Positions 47,350-54,930 of a stretch of DNA of 64,000 nucleotides are shown here, in pieces (the stretch's first letter is position 1; the number at the start of each line of letters is the position of its first letter). The position numbers and the translations under genes were made by a program. The notes below the pieces were generated by a model, which did no database searches, was not told the origin of the DNA, and saw only the letters and a program-made list of their open reading frames with translations. The stretch is from Salinirubellus litoreus (GTDB lineage: Archaea > Halobacteriota > Halobacteria > Halobacteriales > Haloarculaceae). The stretch covers positions 3,720,001 to 3,784,000 of the forward strand of contig NZ_CP147841.1 in the NCBI RefSeq assembly GCF_037335815.1. The letters are read 5' to 3'.

Positions 47350-47838
47350 TTACCCCGGCCATTCGGGAAGTGCCGGCTTCTCATCCACCCACTGGATCGT
47401 CTCCAGTGCGGATGGGAGCTGCTGAAGCCGTTCATCGAGGACTGAGAGTGGATGTGCATCGAGAAATGCCGCCTCATACCGAGCGAGCGGCGTGTCTTCG
47501 AAATCGAGCTGGATGTGGCAGGGACCAAGGTTCTGGTGGCCGGCGTCCTGATGGAATCCAAGCATGAGGTTCCGCGCCGGTTCGATCCAGTTGATACGAT
47601 AGTATTCATGCTCGACACCCGCTGGGTACCAAAATCGAAGTTCTAGCCGAGCGCTATCGACCGCGTAGGAGCTGCCGAGGAACGTCACCGTATCGACATC
47701 AGCAATCACGTAGCGAGGGCGACGACGAGACGGACGATAGCGCACCTCCTCACAGCCGGCATGGTTCGTCAATCGGTCGTGGACGGCCCGGAGGAGCGTG
47801 CGTTGCGTGTAGCGATCGCGGCCAGCAAGGAACATCAT
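47350..47838 (-). CDS. Putative toxin partner of a DUF7342-type HTH protein
   Basis: 162 residues, not recognised by name. The middle has SARLELRFWYPAGVEHEYYR, then RNLMLGFHQDAGHQNLGPCH and HIQLDFEDTP. A strand pair followed by H-x-D...H...C-H-x-Q resembles the TumE-like order seen in other loci here, though more loosely. It follows the HTH gene on the same strand with a 19-bp gap. Inferred toxin; function not established. Confidence 0.68.
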   Translation of the reverse strand: MMFLAGRDRYTQRTLLRAVHDRLTNHAGCEEVRYRPSRRRPRYVIADVDTVTFLGSSYAVDSARLELRFWYPAGVEHEYYRINWIEPARNLMLGFHQDAGHQNLGPCHIQLDFEDTPLARYEAAFLDAHPLSVLDERLQQLPSALETIQWVDEKPALPEWPG

Positions 47839-47857
47839 AGAGCGGGCGAAAAGGTGG

Positions 47858-48409
47858 TCAGCTCGTGGCGTGGTCGGGGGCGCCCGTCATATACTCACGA
47901 GCGGATTCGACGTCCGCGTAGAGCGCCAGGGCGTGTTTGATGAGTTGCCGATCCTCTTCGTTTTCGCGCCAGAACGCGATCACGTCGCGCCGTTCACGAA
48001 GCTCGGCACTCGACAGGTCGCCGTCGGCGAGCGACTGTTCGAGGTCCTCCCAGGTCTCGACATCGTACGTCTCCTTCCACGCTTCGATTTCCCCGGTGAT
48101 CGCCGCTAGTTCGTCGCGAAGCGCATCGCGTGAGTTCTCCTCGATGAGCGATCGGATTTCGTCGAAGAGCAACCGGGTATAGTCCGGCTCATAGAGCGTC
48201 GTGTCGCCGACCCCAACGCGACGCACCCGTCCCTGCTCGACGAGGGCGTGGAGTTCCTCGTTCGTCGTACTCCACGCCGTGTCCGCCTGGTTACTGATCC
48301 AGTTGACCGAGCGGGGTTCCCGAAGGGTTTCGGCTACGGCCCGGATGCGCTCGCGTGCGCTCATCGACTCGGTCCACGACCGGACACCGTCTTGCGAGGA
48401 CTCGGACAT
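47858..48409 (-). CDS. DUF7342-type HTH protein, putative antitoxin
   Basis: 183 residues from MSESSQDGVRSWTESMSARE; a purine-rich gaggtgat (possible ribosome-binding site) precedes this ATG by five bases, so I prefer it to the GTG three codons earlier. HTH: RIRAVAETLREPRSVNWISN, QADTAWSTTNEELHALVEQG, wing VGDTTLYEPDYTRLL. Then a helical C-terminal half (LRDELAAITGEIEAWKETYD; LADGDLSSAELRERRDVIAF). Same family as 57804. A palindrome at 48467 probably serves as operator. Confidence 0.8.
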   Translation of the reverse strand: MSESSQDGVRSWTESMSARERIRAVAETLREPRSVNWISNQADTAWSTTNEELHALVEQGRVRRVGVGDTTLYEPDYTRLLFDEIRSLIEENSRDALRDELAAITGEIEAWKETYDVETWEDLEQSLADGDLSSAELRERRDVIAFWRENEEDRQLIKHALALYADVESAREYMTGAPDHATS

Positions 48410-48466
48410 CTTGATCACCTCTCACGATAGTGTTCGCGTTTTACTCTCAAATATCTTTGTGCGTTC

Positions 48467-48482
48467 TAGAATAGTCTAGACT
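48467..48482. promoter_or_regulatory. Candidate operator of the DUF7342-type pair
   Basis: tctaga-atag-tctaga, two 6-bp arms that are each palindromic, about 60 nt upstream of the HTH start (minus strand) and next to an AT-rich aaagatattt promoter-like stretch. Confidence 0.45.
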
Positions 48483-49437
48483 TTAGCAGGGACACTCGGA
48501 GATGGGAGCGAATGCGTCCGGTGAATCCCCCTCGCTTCCGCTCGGAGTTCGGCTTCTTCACCCAGGTCTCCCGCTGATTCCGTCGAGACGGAGAGGGGTA
48601 CGACGATGAAACCCCCCGGCCACTCGGTGCTGAGCTAGGGCACCTCGAAGGAGCCTACACGTCTGCGTCCGCTGTAGTCCCGTGAGCCCGCAATATACTC
48701 GGCACGAAGAGCCGTGAGCTTGAGAGACAGAGTCTCCCGGCGATCGAGGCGACCTCGCCCTTTCTGAGTCCGCCAGGAGGTGGATGATTCGCCGAGCATC
48801 GATGTCGGGGTGGACGGTGTGTCTCTATGGCCCGCCCCGCGCGTCGGGCCGCCCTCCGCCTGCTCACGGCTCGCCTGTGGCCTCCGTGCGGTCGGCCACG
48901 CCGTCGCCGTTCGCGGACTCGCGGTTCACGCCGGTCACCGCTCGCATCGAGGCGCTCCCTGCTCGCGGTTCCCTGCGGTCACCGCTCGTCTGTGGCCTCC
49001 CTGCGGTCGGCCACGCTGGTCGCGCCTCGCAACGCTCGCGACTGACCATTCCGGGCGTGCGGCTCGCTCCTGCCGTCGCTCGCCGTTCCGGGCTGAAGTG
49101 CATGTGCCCTCGACGCCAGCGGGTATCCCTGCCGATCGTGCCCCTTGCGGGCGTTCACGTTCTAACGTTGGGTGCCACCTGGGCTATTCCATACAAAGAT
49201 CGGGAGACGACGTGACGATACAAGGTGCAGGCGCTCGGCTTCCTCCCGGCTGAAGTTAGGCCATCCTCCGGGGACTCCGCCCCGTCATGCACGGCCAGGT
49301 TGACATCACGGTGTCGGGCACGCCTCCCGGGGACATCGGCGAGTGGACGCCGCACGTCGTCGACGAAGACGATCGGGACTGAGATCGCGCGATCCCCACC
49401 TGCGCTTTTATATGACTCACGAACTTGTTTTCGAGTA
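48483..49437. other. Gene-free region dominated by a GC-rich repeat
   Basis: Nearly 1 kb with no credible gene. Open frames here translate to Arg/Pro/Ala-rich artefacts. It contains repeat copy A (48755-49124) and a weak IS200/IS605-like hairpin remnant near 49233-49260. The leaderless promoter of the next gene (cttttatatg) is at about 49405. Confidence 0.5.
48755..49124 (+). repeat. GC-rich dispersed repeat, copy A (370 bp)
   Basis: Starts tcgccctttctgagtccgcc, contains many short imperfect repeats (such as tgcggtcaccgctcg and tgcggtcggccacgc), and ends ctgaagtgcatgtgccctcg plus acgccagcgggt. Shares both ends and much of its interior with 52861-53142. No protein or transposase code. Confidence 0.75.
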
Positions 49438-49926
49438 ATGCGAATCGCCGAGTCGACCACTCTCGGCCCCTCCCTCGATCTCGACGCCCTCCAGGCTGTC
49501 CTCTGGGAGCATCCGGTCCAGCTCGCGATTCTCTTCGGCTCTCACGTCACCGACACGACCCACGCCACGAGCGACATCGATCTCGCGGTCGAGTTCGACG
49601 AGCATCGGCCTTCCGACCCGAGCTACAACGACGTCTTCCTCGGCCTGAGCGCTGACCTCAGTGTCGCGCTCGAGACGGATGATGTGGATCTCGTTGACCT
49701 CCACACGGTTGCCCCACCGCTCGCAGCGGCCATCTTCGAGAACGGCGTCCTCTTGGTCGGGACGGAGGAGCACGCCACCGAGCTGCGTCGCCAACTCACG
49801 ACGTCCGGGAACGACCAGCAATCACCCCGCGACCGGCTGGATACGGCCCTGGAGAGAATCGACCACCATCTCGGCGACGACGATACTGGTGTCCCAGCCG
49901 CGGGCGAGGCCGAGGACGACGGATGA
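49438..49926 (+). CDS. MNT-type nucleotidyltransferase antitoxin (MntA-like)
   Basis: 162 residues; the ATG is about 30 nt after a cttttata TATA element. The MNT core is VQLAILFGSHVTDTTHATSD followed by IDLAVEFDEH (G-S-x10-D-x-D), complete. The C-terminal tail is acidic. Its TGA overlaps the ATG of a truncated HepT-like gene (ATGA). It should AMPylate or otherwise modify a HEPN partner, but that partner is now only a stub. Confidence 0.85.
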   Translation: MRIAESTTLGPSLDLDALQAVLWEHPVQLAILFGSHVTDTTHATSDIDLAVEFDEHRPSDPSYNDVFLGLSADLSVALETDDVDLVDLHTVAPPLAAAIFENGVLLVGTEEHATELRRQLTTSGNDQQSPRDRLDTALERIDHHLGDDDTGVPAAGEAEDDG

Positions 49927-50039
49927 GTAACGCGGCACCGCCGGCGGATCGCCTCAACCGGATTCTAACCGCTGTCGAAACCATCGAGGAGAGTCTCGGC
50001 ATCCTCGCCCGCAAGCAACAGGTCAGTCGGCCGCGTTAG
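49923..50039 (+). pseudogene. Truncated HepT-like HEPN gene (38 codons left)
   Basis: Reads MSNAAPPADRLNRILTAVET, IEESLGILARKQQVS and then RPR stop. This is a normal HepT N-terminus (helix 1 plus the conserved I-x-x-x-L-G-x-L-x-x-KQ-x-V turn), cut off before the R-x4-H motif. It overlaps the MNT gene as expected for a pair. The sequence directly after is the promoter of the next MNT gene. Confidence 0.6.
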
Positions 50040-50070
50040 GACTATCAGTCTACCAGTACTATACGACGTT

Positions 50071-50514
50071 ATGGCTCCCGAGGAGGGATCTACTGACCTC
50101 GCGTCCGACATCGAGGACATCCGGAGGTATCTGCGCGACCAGCCGCTCGAATTCGCGCTCCTGTTCGGCTCGCAGGTCACGGGGACGGCCACTGATCGGA
50201 GTGACGTCGACTTGGTCGTAAAGCTCTCGGATGATCTAGAACCCGACGAGCGATTTCAGCGACGAAATCGTATCGCCGGTGAACTGATGGCCCTGCTCGG
50301 TCGCGACGACGTCGACGTGAGCGAGCTCGACCATCTCCCGACGGAGATTGCCCACTCGGCCCTCCAAGAGGGTGTACTCCTCGTCGGTGACGAGGAGACT
50401 GTCGCGGACTACAGACAGCAGGTCGCCAAGGCGTACGAACAGACGGCGACCGACCGGAAGCGAGATCGGGACGCATTGCTGCGGCGGCTCGAGCAGGGCA
50501 CGTATGGTCGATGA
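50071..50514 (+). CDS. MntA-like nucleotidyltransferase antitoxin
   Basis: 147 residues. MNT core LEFALLFGSQVTGTATDRSD with VDLVVKLSDD (G-S-x10-D-x-D), then a helical C-terminal part (VADYRQQVAKAYEQTATDRK). A TATA-like actatacgac lies just upstream. Overlaps the HepT-like gene by 11 nt. By analogy to MntA-HepT systems it neutralises the HEPN toxin by oligo-AMPylation. Confidence 0.87.
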   Translation: MAPEEGSTDLASDIEDIRRYLRDQPLEFALLFGSQVTGTATDRSDVDLVVKLSDDLEPDERFQRRNRIAGELMALLGRDDVDVSELDHLPTEIAHSALQEGVLLVGDEETVADYRQQVAKAYEQTATDRKRDRDALLRRLEQGTYGR

Positions 50515-51286
50515 CGAGGTGGTGATACGGAAGCTTGAGGCCATCGAGCGGTATCTTCGACACCTTCGAGACGAACAGCAGATCGACGAGGCTGCGTACC
50601 TCGACAACGATCGAACGCAACGCGTTGTCGAACGCCTGTTTAACAACCTGATCAACACGTGTATCGATCTCGCAGCTCACATCAGAGCTGCAGAGGAGCT
50701 CCCAGACACAGGGAGTGCAGCAGGGGATATGCAGACGCTGGTTGAGGCCGGTATCCTCCCGGAGCCGCTCGGCGAGCAGATGATCGAAATGACCGGCTTT
50801 CGAAACCCGCTCACGCATGATTATGAGGCGGTCCGTCAGCCAGAGGTGTATCGCCAGCTACAGGATCTCGATCGGTTTGAACGCTTCGCGGAAGCTATCT
50901 TTCATCAAGGAGAGAATCCCGCCGTGTACGGCGGGCGTGAATCCGACACGCACACGTATGCTGTCTGGGGAGTGAGTCAGTATCACCGACACAAAAGAAC
51001 TGAGATACCTCCGAGTCACCGGGGCAGAACCACCCGAACCCACCGGCGGATAGGAGTAACGGGGGCGTGGCACTCCCATCGACACGTCGGGTCGGAAACG
51101 TACGTTCCCAACCCAGCGGTGCGGGGCCGTGGGAAGCCTCGTCGTGTACGGCGAGGAGGATGTCACCGTGGAGTACTACGAAGACGAGTTGAGATAGTAT
51201 CGGTATCCGGGCTCTCGGCCAGAATACACAGGACGCTCCGGCCATACCATCGTTCACATGACCCAGGGGGAAGTCCACGGCTTTAA
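50504..51286 (+). CDS. HepT-like HEPN toxin read into an IS200/IS605-derived insert
   Basis: Starts MVDDEVVIRKLEAIERYLRH. It has the HepT core, including GFRNPLTHDYEAV (R-x4-H-x-Y catalytic motif), LVEAGILPEPLGEQMIEMTG and the terminal helix RFERFAEAIFH. After this the codons belong to a hairpin-ended insert (ENPAVYGGRESD onward) and give an arginine-rich run of about 110 residues. Removing the insert rejoins IFH to VEYYEDELR stop at 51197, a plausible native end. The toxin core is intact, so activity may persist with an extra tail. Confidence 0.7.
   Translation: MVDDEVVIRKLEAIERYLRHLRDEQQIDEAAYLDNDRTQRVVERLFNNLINTCIDLAAHIRAAEELPDTGSAAGDMQTLVEAGILPEPLGEQMIEMTGFRNPLTHDYEAVRQPEVYRQLQDLDRFERFAEAIFHQGENPAVYGGRESDTHTYAVWGVSQYHRHKRTEIPPSHRGRTTRTHRRIGVTGAWHSHRHVGSETYVPNPAVRGRGKPRRVRRGGCHRGVLRRRVEIVSVSGLSARIHRTLRPYHRSHDPGGSPRL
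50906..51165 (+). mobile_element. Non-autonomous IS200/IS605-derived insert (PATE-like)
   Basis: 260 bp with no transposase. Left hairpin cccgccgt-gt-acggcggg (50918-50935) follows atcaaggagagaat. Right hairpin cctcgtcgt-gt-acggcgagg (51137-51155) is followed by aggatgtcac, like the right end of the complete element at 44052. Another left-end-like atcaaggagagaa occurs at 63451. Inserted in the last codons of the HepT-like gene. Confidence 0.65.
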
Positions 51287-51425
51287 CCGTAGGACGAATC
51301 CGACTTCGTTCGCGAACTCGATGAGTATCCCGTCGAACGAGACGTATTGCCGACTACCCTCTGTCTACTAACGGAGGAGAGAGTTTGAGCACGCTATTTA
51401 TACCCTGTAGCACGATGGTACTACA
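51198..51425. other. Intergenic region with one more IS-type hairpin and the RHH promoter
   Basis: A degenerate right-end-like hairpin (gtccacggctttaaccgtaggac) lies at 51262-51284. The right part is the promoter of the RHH gene: TATA ctatttata at 51394-51402. Confidence 0.45.
51406..51425. promoter_or_regulatory. Candidate operator of the RHH gene
   Basis: Inverted repeat tgtagcac / gtactaca with a 4-nt spacer (one mismatch) between the TATA box and the ATG at 51426. The position fits autorepression by the encoded RHH protein. Confidence 0.6.
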
Positions 51426-51758
51426 ATGAACTACGCGAGTGTGAGCGTCAGGTTCCCGGTCGACCTCGACACCGAGATCGAGCGATTCCTCGATGAAACG
51501 GGGATCTACACGAACAAGAGCGAGTTCATCAAGGAAGCCTGCCGTGCCCATCTCCGCAAGCTCAACAACGACACAGCAATCGCCGCGCTTCGGCTCGAGC
51601 AGCTCCTCGCGCAGGCTGAACAGCGCCGCGCGCCCGATAGCGAGATCAACGCCGGGCTCGCGGCGCTCGGCGGGAACGTCGATGCAGACGACCTCGAACG
51701 AGCCGTCGAAGAGGCACGGGAGGAAACGTCCGAGCAGGTGTACGGATCCGACGCGTGA
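51426..51758 (+). CDS. Ribbon-helix-helix (CopG-like) DNA-binding protein
   Basis: 110 residues. The N-terminus MNYASVSVRFPVDLDTEIER gives the RHH beta strand and first helix, and GIYTNKSEFIKEACRAHLRK the second helix. The C-terminal 60 residues are helical and acidic. It resembles RHH antitoxins, but no toxin gene follows in the next 180 bp, so it may be an orphan or a general regulator. It has its own operator-like palindrome. Confidence 0.82.
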   Translation: MNYASVSVRFPVDLDTEIERFLDETGIYTNKSEFIKEACRAHLRKLNNDTAIAALRLEQLLAQAEQRRAPDSEINAGLAALGGNVDADDLERAVEEAREETSEQVYGSDA

Positions 51759-51944
51759 CGATCCTCGAATATGGATGGGGGTGCGGGTCGTTCACCCAGT
51801 TGGAGCCAGCCGCACTCACGCCCTGGGATCTCCATCGGACTCGTTCTCTGATGGGCTGTCTTGCTACGACCGTCCCCTCGGCATCGTGTGAGTAAATGAC
51901 ATTGGCCCCACATATTGAAATCGGCAGCGGTACTCGGTATCGGT

Positions 51945-52301
51945 ATGGAATGCCCTGCGTGTGGCGGTCCGGTCACGATGGAAGTGGGGCCGGACCAGCC
52001 ACTCTCGGCATCAGTGGCGGATGCACTGCTCGCCGCCGCCGAAGACGAGTCGATCTTCGTCGCCAGAGATTGCTGGGCGTGTGGGTGGAGCGAAGAACGG
52101 TCAGTGATCATCGATTCTATCGAGACAACCGAAGGTGATTCCCAGGCGGTCGAGCGAGCCGCGCTTCTCGACGAGATCATGAGTGAGGCCGAGGCGATCG
52201 ACGAGCTCGCGACGCTCGAGGATGCCCTCACAGCGGTTCGCCGTCAGCGGCGTCTCGAAACTGCTGGGTCTGACTCGCCTGAGGATGTCGACGGGGAGTA
52301 G
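51945..52301 (+). CDS. Zinc-ribbon protein
   Basis: 118 residues from MECPACGGPVTMEVGPDQPL. CPACGG and CWACGW supply four cysteines for one zinc ribbon. The rest is helical (ALLDEIMSEAEAIDELATLE). No enzymatic signature. It is followed after 9 bp by a short gene on the same strand, probably in one operon. Confidence 0.75.
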   Translation: MECPACGGPVTMEVGPDQPLSASVADALLAAAEDESIFVARDCWACGWSEERSVIIDSIETTEGDSQAVERAALLDEIMSEAEAIDELATLEDALTAVRRQRRLETAGSDSPEDVDGE

Positions 52302-52310
52302 GGACGACTC

Positions 52311-52640
52311 GTGACCGATACCGACGCTCTCTACGATGTTCGAGAACGGACGGGGGAGCCAGTCCACGCGTCGGTTGACGACGTCATCGCACTCGTGTTC
52401 GAGCGAGCACAGGAGCCACGTGCGGACCACCAGGACGCCCATCTCGACGAGGCGATGGCAGCGATTGTCGATCAGTATGGAGCGGAGATCGTCCGAACCG
52501 TTATCCGCCGTATTCTCGTCGAGCACTACCCGTTTCGGACAGCCACGGTCGGCCTCAATATGCGCAACATCGATGGCGTGCGTATCGGAACGACGGCCGG
52601 CTGGTTCCTGCGAGAGTTGAACGCGGAGCAAACCAGCTGA
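52311..52640 (+). CDS. Small conserved-looking protein, GTG start
   Basis: 109 residues beginning with GTG. Helical with an acidic N-terminal half (VHASVDDVIALVFERAQEPR) and a C-terminal part ILVEHYPFRTATVGLNMRNI plus GVRIGTTAGWFLRELN. Unrecognised. Possibly paired with the zinc-ribbon protein. A strong hairpin follows its stop by 30 bp. Confidence 0.65.
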   Translation: MTDTDALYDVRERTGEPVHASVDDVIALVFERAQEPRADHQDAHLDEAMAAIVDQYGAEIVRTVIRRILVEHYPFRTATVGLNMRNIDGVRIGTTAGWFLRELNAEQTS

Positions 52641-52669
52641 GCCCTCACACCTGAAAGCCCTCGGCCGTT

Positions 52670-52690
52670 CACGGGCGGTGACCGCCCGTG
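52670..52690 (+). terminator. Strong hairpin after the zinc-ribbon operon
   Basis: Perfect 10-bp arms cacgggcggt / accgcccgtg with one base between, just after the stop at 52640. No U-tract follows. It may be a terminator-like structure or an IS200/IS605-related end. Confidence 0.45.
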
Positions 52691-53400
52691 AGCTCGGGAG
52701 AGCAAGAGTGGTCAGCGCAACGTTTGAATGACGTCGAGACGACACGCGTTGAGTCGCTTGAAAGCCCTCGGGCGCTCGACTCCCGCGGCTCGCCGCGGTC
52801 CTCGTCGCTCACGTCGTTCGCTCCTGCGGTCCTTACATCGCCGGGGTTCGTCGAGCGCCTTCGCCCTTTCAGTCCGCCAGGAGCGTGGCTGATTCGTCCA
52901 GCGTCGATGTTGGGTTGGACGGTGTGTCTCTCCGGCCCACCCCGCGCGTCGGGCCGCCCTCCGCGCGCTTACGGCTCCTGGCTCGCGGTTCCCTGCGGTC
53001 ACCGCTCGCCCGTGGCCTCCCTCGGTCGGCCACGCCGTCGCCGTTCGCGCTGTCGCTCGCGACCGACCATTCCGGGCTGCCTGCCTGCGGTCGCGGGCGG
53101 GCTGCCGGGCTGAAGTGCATGTGCCCTCGACGCCAGCGGGTAAGCGCCGGGGGTTGCGCGGCGTGGCTGCTCACCCCGCGACGCTTACTCCGCTGGCCGC
53201 TCGCTCCGGGCGGCCGCTTCCCGCGCGGGGCTGGATGTCTCACCTGTCGGTGGCGCGCGCCGCTCGCGCCCGAGGGCGCTCGCGAAGGCGCGAGACGGCG
53301 CGCGCAGAGTCAGTCGGTGCAGTGGCGCTGGTAGCCACGGCTGAGGACCGTGGTCGTCGGAGAAAGGCGCCGAGGAAGCGCCTTCGGTCTGAGTAGACCA
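52691..53400. other. Gene-free GC-rich region
   Basis: About 700 bp of low-complexity GC-rich DNA with spurious arginine/proline-rich frames. It contains repeat copy B (52861-53142). The next gene (TFB) begins at 53401 with an AT-poor promoter region. Confidence 0.5.
52861..53142 (+). repeat. GC-rich dispersed repeat, copy B (282 bp)
   Basis: Begins tcgccctttcagtccgccag and ends with the same ctgaagtgcatgtgccctcg plus acgccagcggg as copy A, but has a shorter interior. The identical ends and variable interior suggest a mobile or recombining unit. Confidence 0.75.
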
Positions 53401-54444
53401 ATGATAGCTAGAGACATCTTCGCTGATGAAGGTTCGGATGGATCGAGCGGAAACGAACGGTTCGACGCGCGGAACGTGGCCTGGCGGCCGACCTGTCCCG
53501 AGTGCGATGGACGGGTAGTTTCGGAGGACTGTGAGGCGGTGTGTGCCGACTGCGGGCTGGTCGTGACGATCGATGCGCTGGAGCGGAAGCCAGGGCTGAA
53601 AGCCCATGCGCCCGATTCGACGGATCGAAAGGGCGAGTGGGCGGTCGAACCCACCACGGAGCTGCGGGTCGACAAGGGCCTCCATACGACGTTCTTCCTC
53701 AACACCGACGGGAAGGGCAACGCGCTCTCCTCGAAGCAGAGAGAGCGGATGGGGCGGCTCAGAAGGCGGCACAAGCGCTTCCAGATGGACTCCAAGCGTG
53801 ACAACCGGCTGAACGAGGGCTTCCGTGATATCGGGATGATCGGGGCGAATCTCAGTATCCCCGAACACGTCCAGACGGATGCCTCGCGGTACCTCGAAGC
53901 GGCCAAGGAGGCGCGGCTTCCGGGCGGGCGGATGGCCTGGGAGTCGCTGGCCGCGGGGGCGGTGTTGCTGGCAGCGCGCCGAGCGAGCATTGATCGGACG
54001 CCGACCGAGATCGCAGAGTATGCGAAGGCCCCCGAAGAGCGGGTGTGTGCGGCCGCCCGGAAGATCCGCCTCCAGACGGATGTGGATGCACCCCCAGTCA
54101 GAGACCGGGCGGTCGACCAGGTGGTCGCGGCGCTCGACGATGCGGTGGACGTCGGGACCGGTATCGAACTGGTCCGGATCGCGGATCGGCTGATGCGGGT
54201 GGCCGATTCGGAGCCGATCGGACCGGGGACGTCGCGGATGAGCGTGGCCGGAGCGGCCGTCTACGCGGCTGATCGGCTGACCGATGGGAAATCGGTGACG
54301 CAGGGTGAGGTCGCGGTGGCCGTCGAACGGACGCTCCCGACGACGAAAGGACGGGTCGCGCGGTACTCCCGAAAGCTGTACGACGCGGCCGAGCGGCGGT
54401 TGAAGACGACGACTGAGGTGGCCGAGCTGGTCGCGGCGGACTGA
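53401..54444 (+). CDS. tfb: Transcription initiation factor TFB (divergent paralogue)
   Basis: 347 residues. N-terminal zinc ribbon with CPEC (32-35) and CADC (48-51), the B-finger region (RKGEWAVEPTTELRVDKGLH), then two cyclin-like repeats (SRYLEAAKEARLPGGRMAWE, LAAGAVLLAARRAS; VSVAGAAVYAADRLTDGKS region). Haloarchaea have several TFBs; this copy stands in an accessory island, so it may direct transcription of a subset of genes. It is longer than typical core TFBs only by its N-terminal extension. Confidence 0.9.
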   Translation: MIARDIFADEGSDGSSGNERFDARNVAWRPTCPECDGRVVSEDCEAVCADCGLVVTIDALERKPGLKAHAPDSTDRKGEWAVEPTTELRVDKGLHTTFFLNTDGKGNALSSKQRERMGRLRRRHKRFQMDSKRDNRLNEGFRDIGMIGANLSIPEHVQTDASRYLEAAKEARLPGGRMAWESLAAGAVLLAARRASIDRTPTEIAEYAKAPEERVCAAARKIRLQTDVDAPPVRDRAVDQVVAALDDAVDVGTGIELVRIADRLMRVADSEPIGPGTSRMSVAGAAVYAADRLTDGKSVTQGEVAVAVERTLPTTKGRVARYSRKLYDAAERRLKTTTEVAELVAAD

Positions 54445-54930
54445 AGCGGTCGTCCTCTTTCTTTTTTGACCCCCACCCACCAGCCACCGCCCCACCCTCC
54501 GCTCCGTGCTCGCTAGCGCTGCGCGCGCAGCCACGACCGTGATGCAAGACGGTCTCATGCGGTGTTTCAGTGGCAGACGGAGCGAACACGGCGAAAGGTA
54601 CCGATGGATGCTGTCGGTCAATCCAATCGCTGATAGCGTGAGTTGGAGCGAGTACTTAGCCGCAGGACAGTAGCGCACGTATCCAGAATCCGTCCAAGAG
54701 AGTAATGTGGACTCCGGGTGCTCGATGATTTTCTCTATCCGCCCCCGAAATCGAGGTAGTTACGCGACTAGGTGGTGCAGGATGTCCTGTCGGTGCTCAT
54801 TGAGGGGCCTGCGGGTATGCTACGCCGAGTCGTGCTCGCCGCCCGGCCTATCAAAAGTAGAAATCTAGTTTTCAGAAATTACGATTTCAGAAATCGGAAG
54901 TTCTAATCGCTGGGGCACGCTACGCGCTGT
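54445..54930. other. Intergenic region with a palindromic promoter element
   Basis: About 490 bp without a gene. The right end holds repeated tttcagaaat sequences (next entry) upstream of the ATPase gene. Confidence 0.45.
54869..54895. promoter_or_regulatory. Repeated palindrome upstream of the ATPase gene
   Basis: tttcagaaat occurs at 54870-54879 and again at 54885-54894, 15 bp apart; the second copy is within the palindrome gatttc-a-gaaatc (54883-54895). The ATPase ATG is at 54931. Possible regulator-binding sites. Confidence 0.5.

Noticed and set aside
48780..49253. Long frames in the GC-rich repeat
   Set aside because: Arg/Pro/Ala/Ser-rich translations in all frames are typical of these repeats and show no codon-position bias.
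53185..54678. 497-codon minus-strand open frame
   Set aside because: Antisense shadow of the TFB gene plus GC-rich repeat; no recognisable domain.
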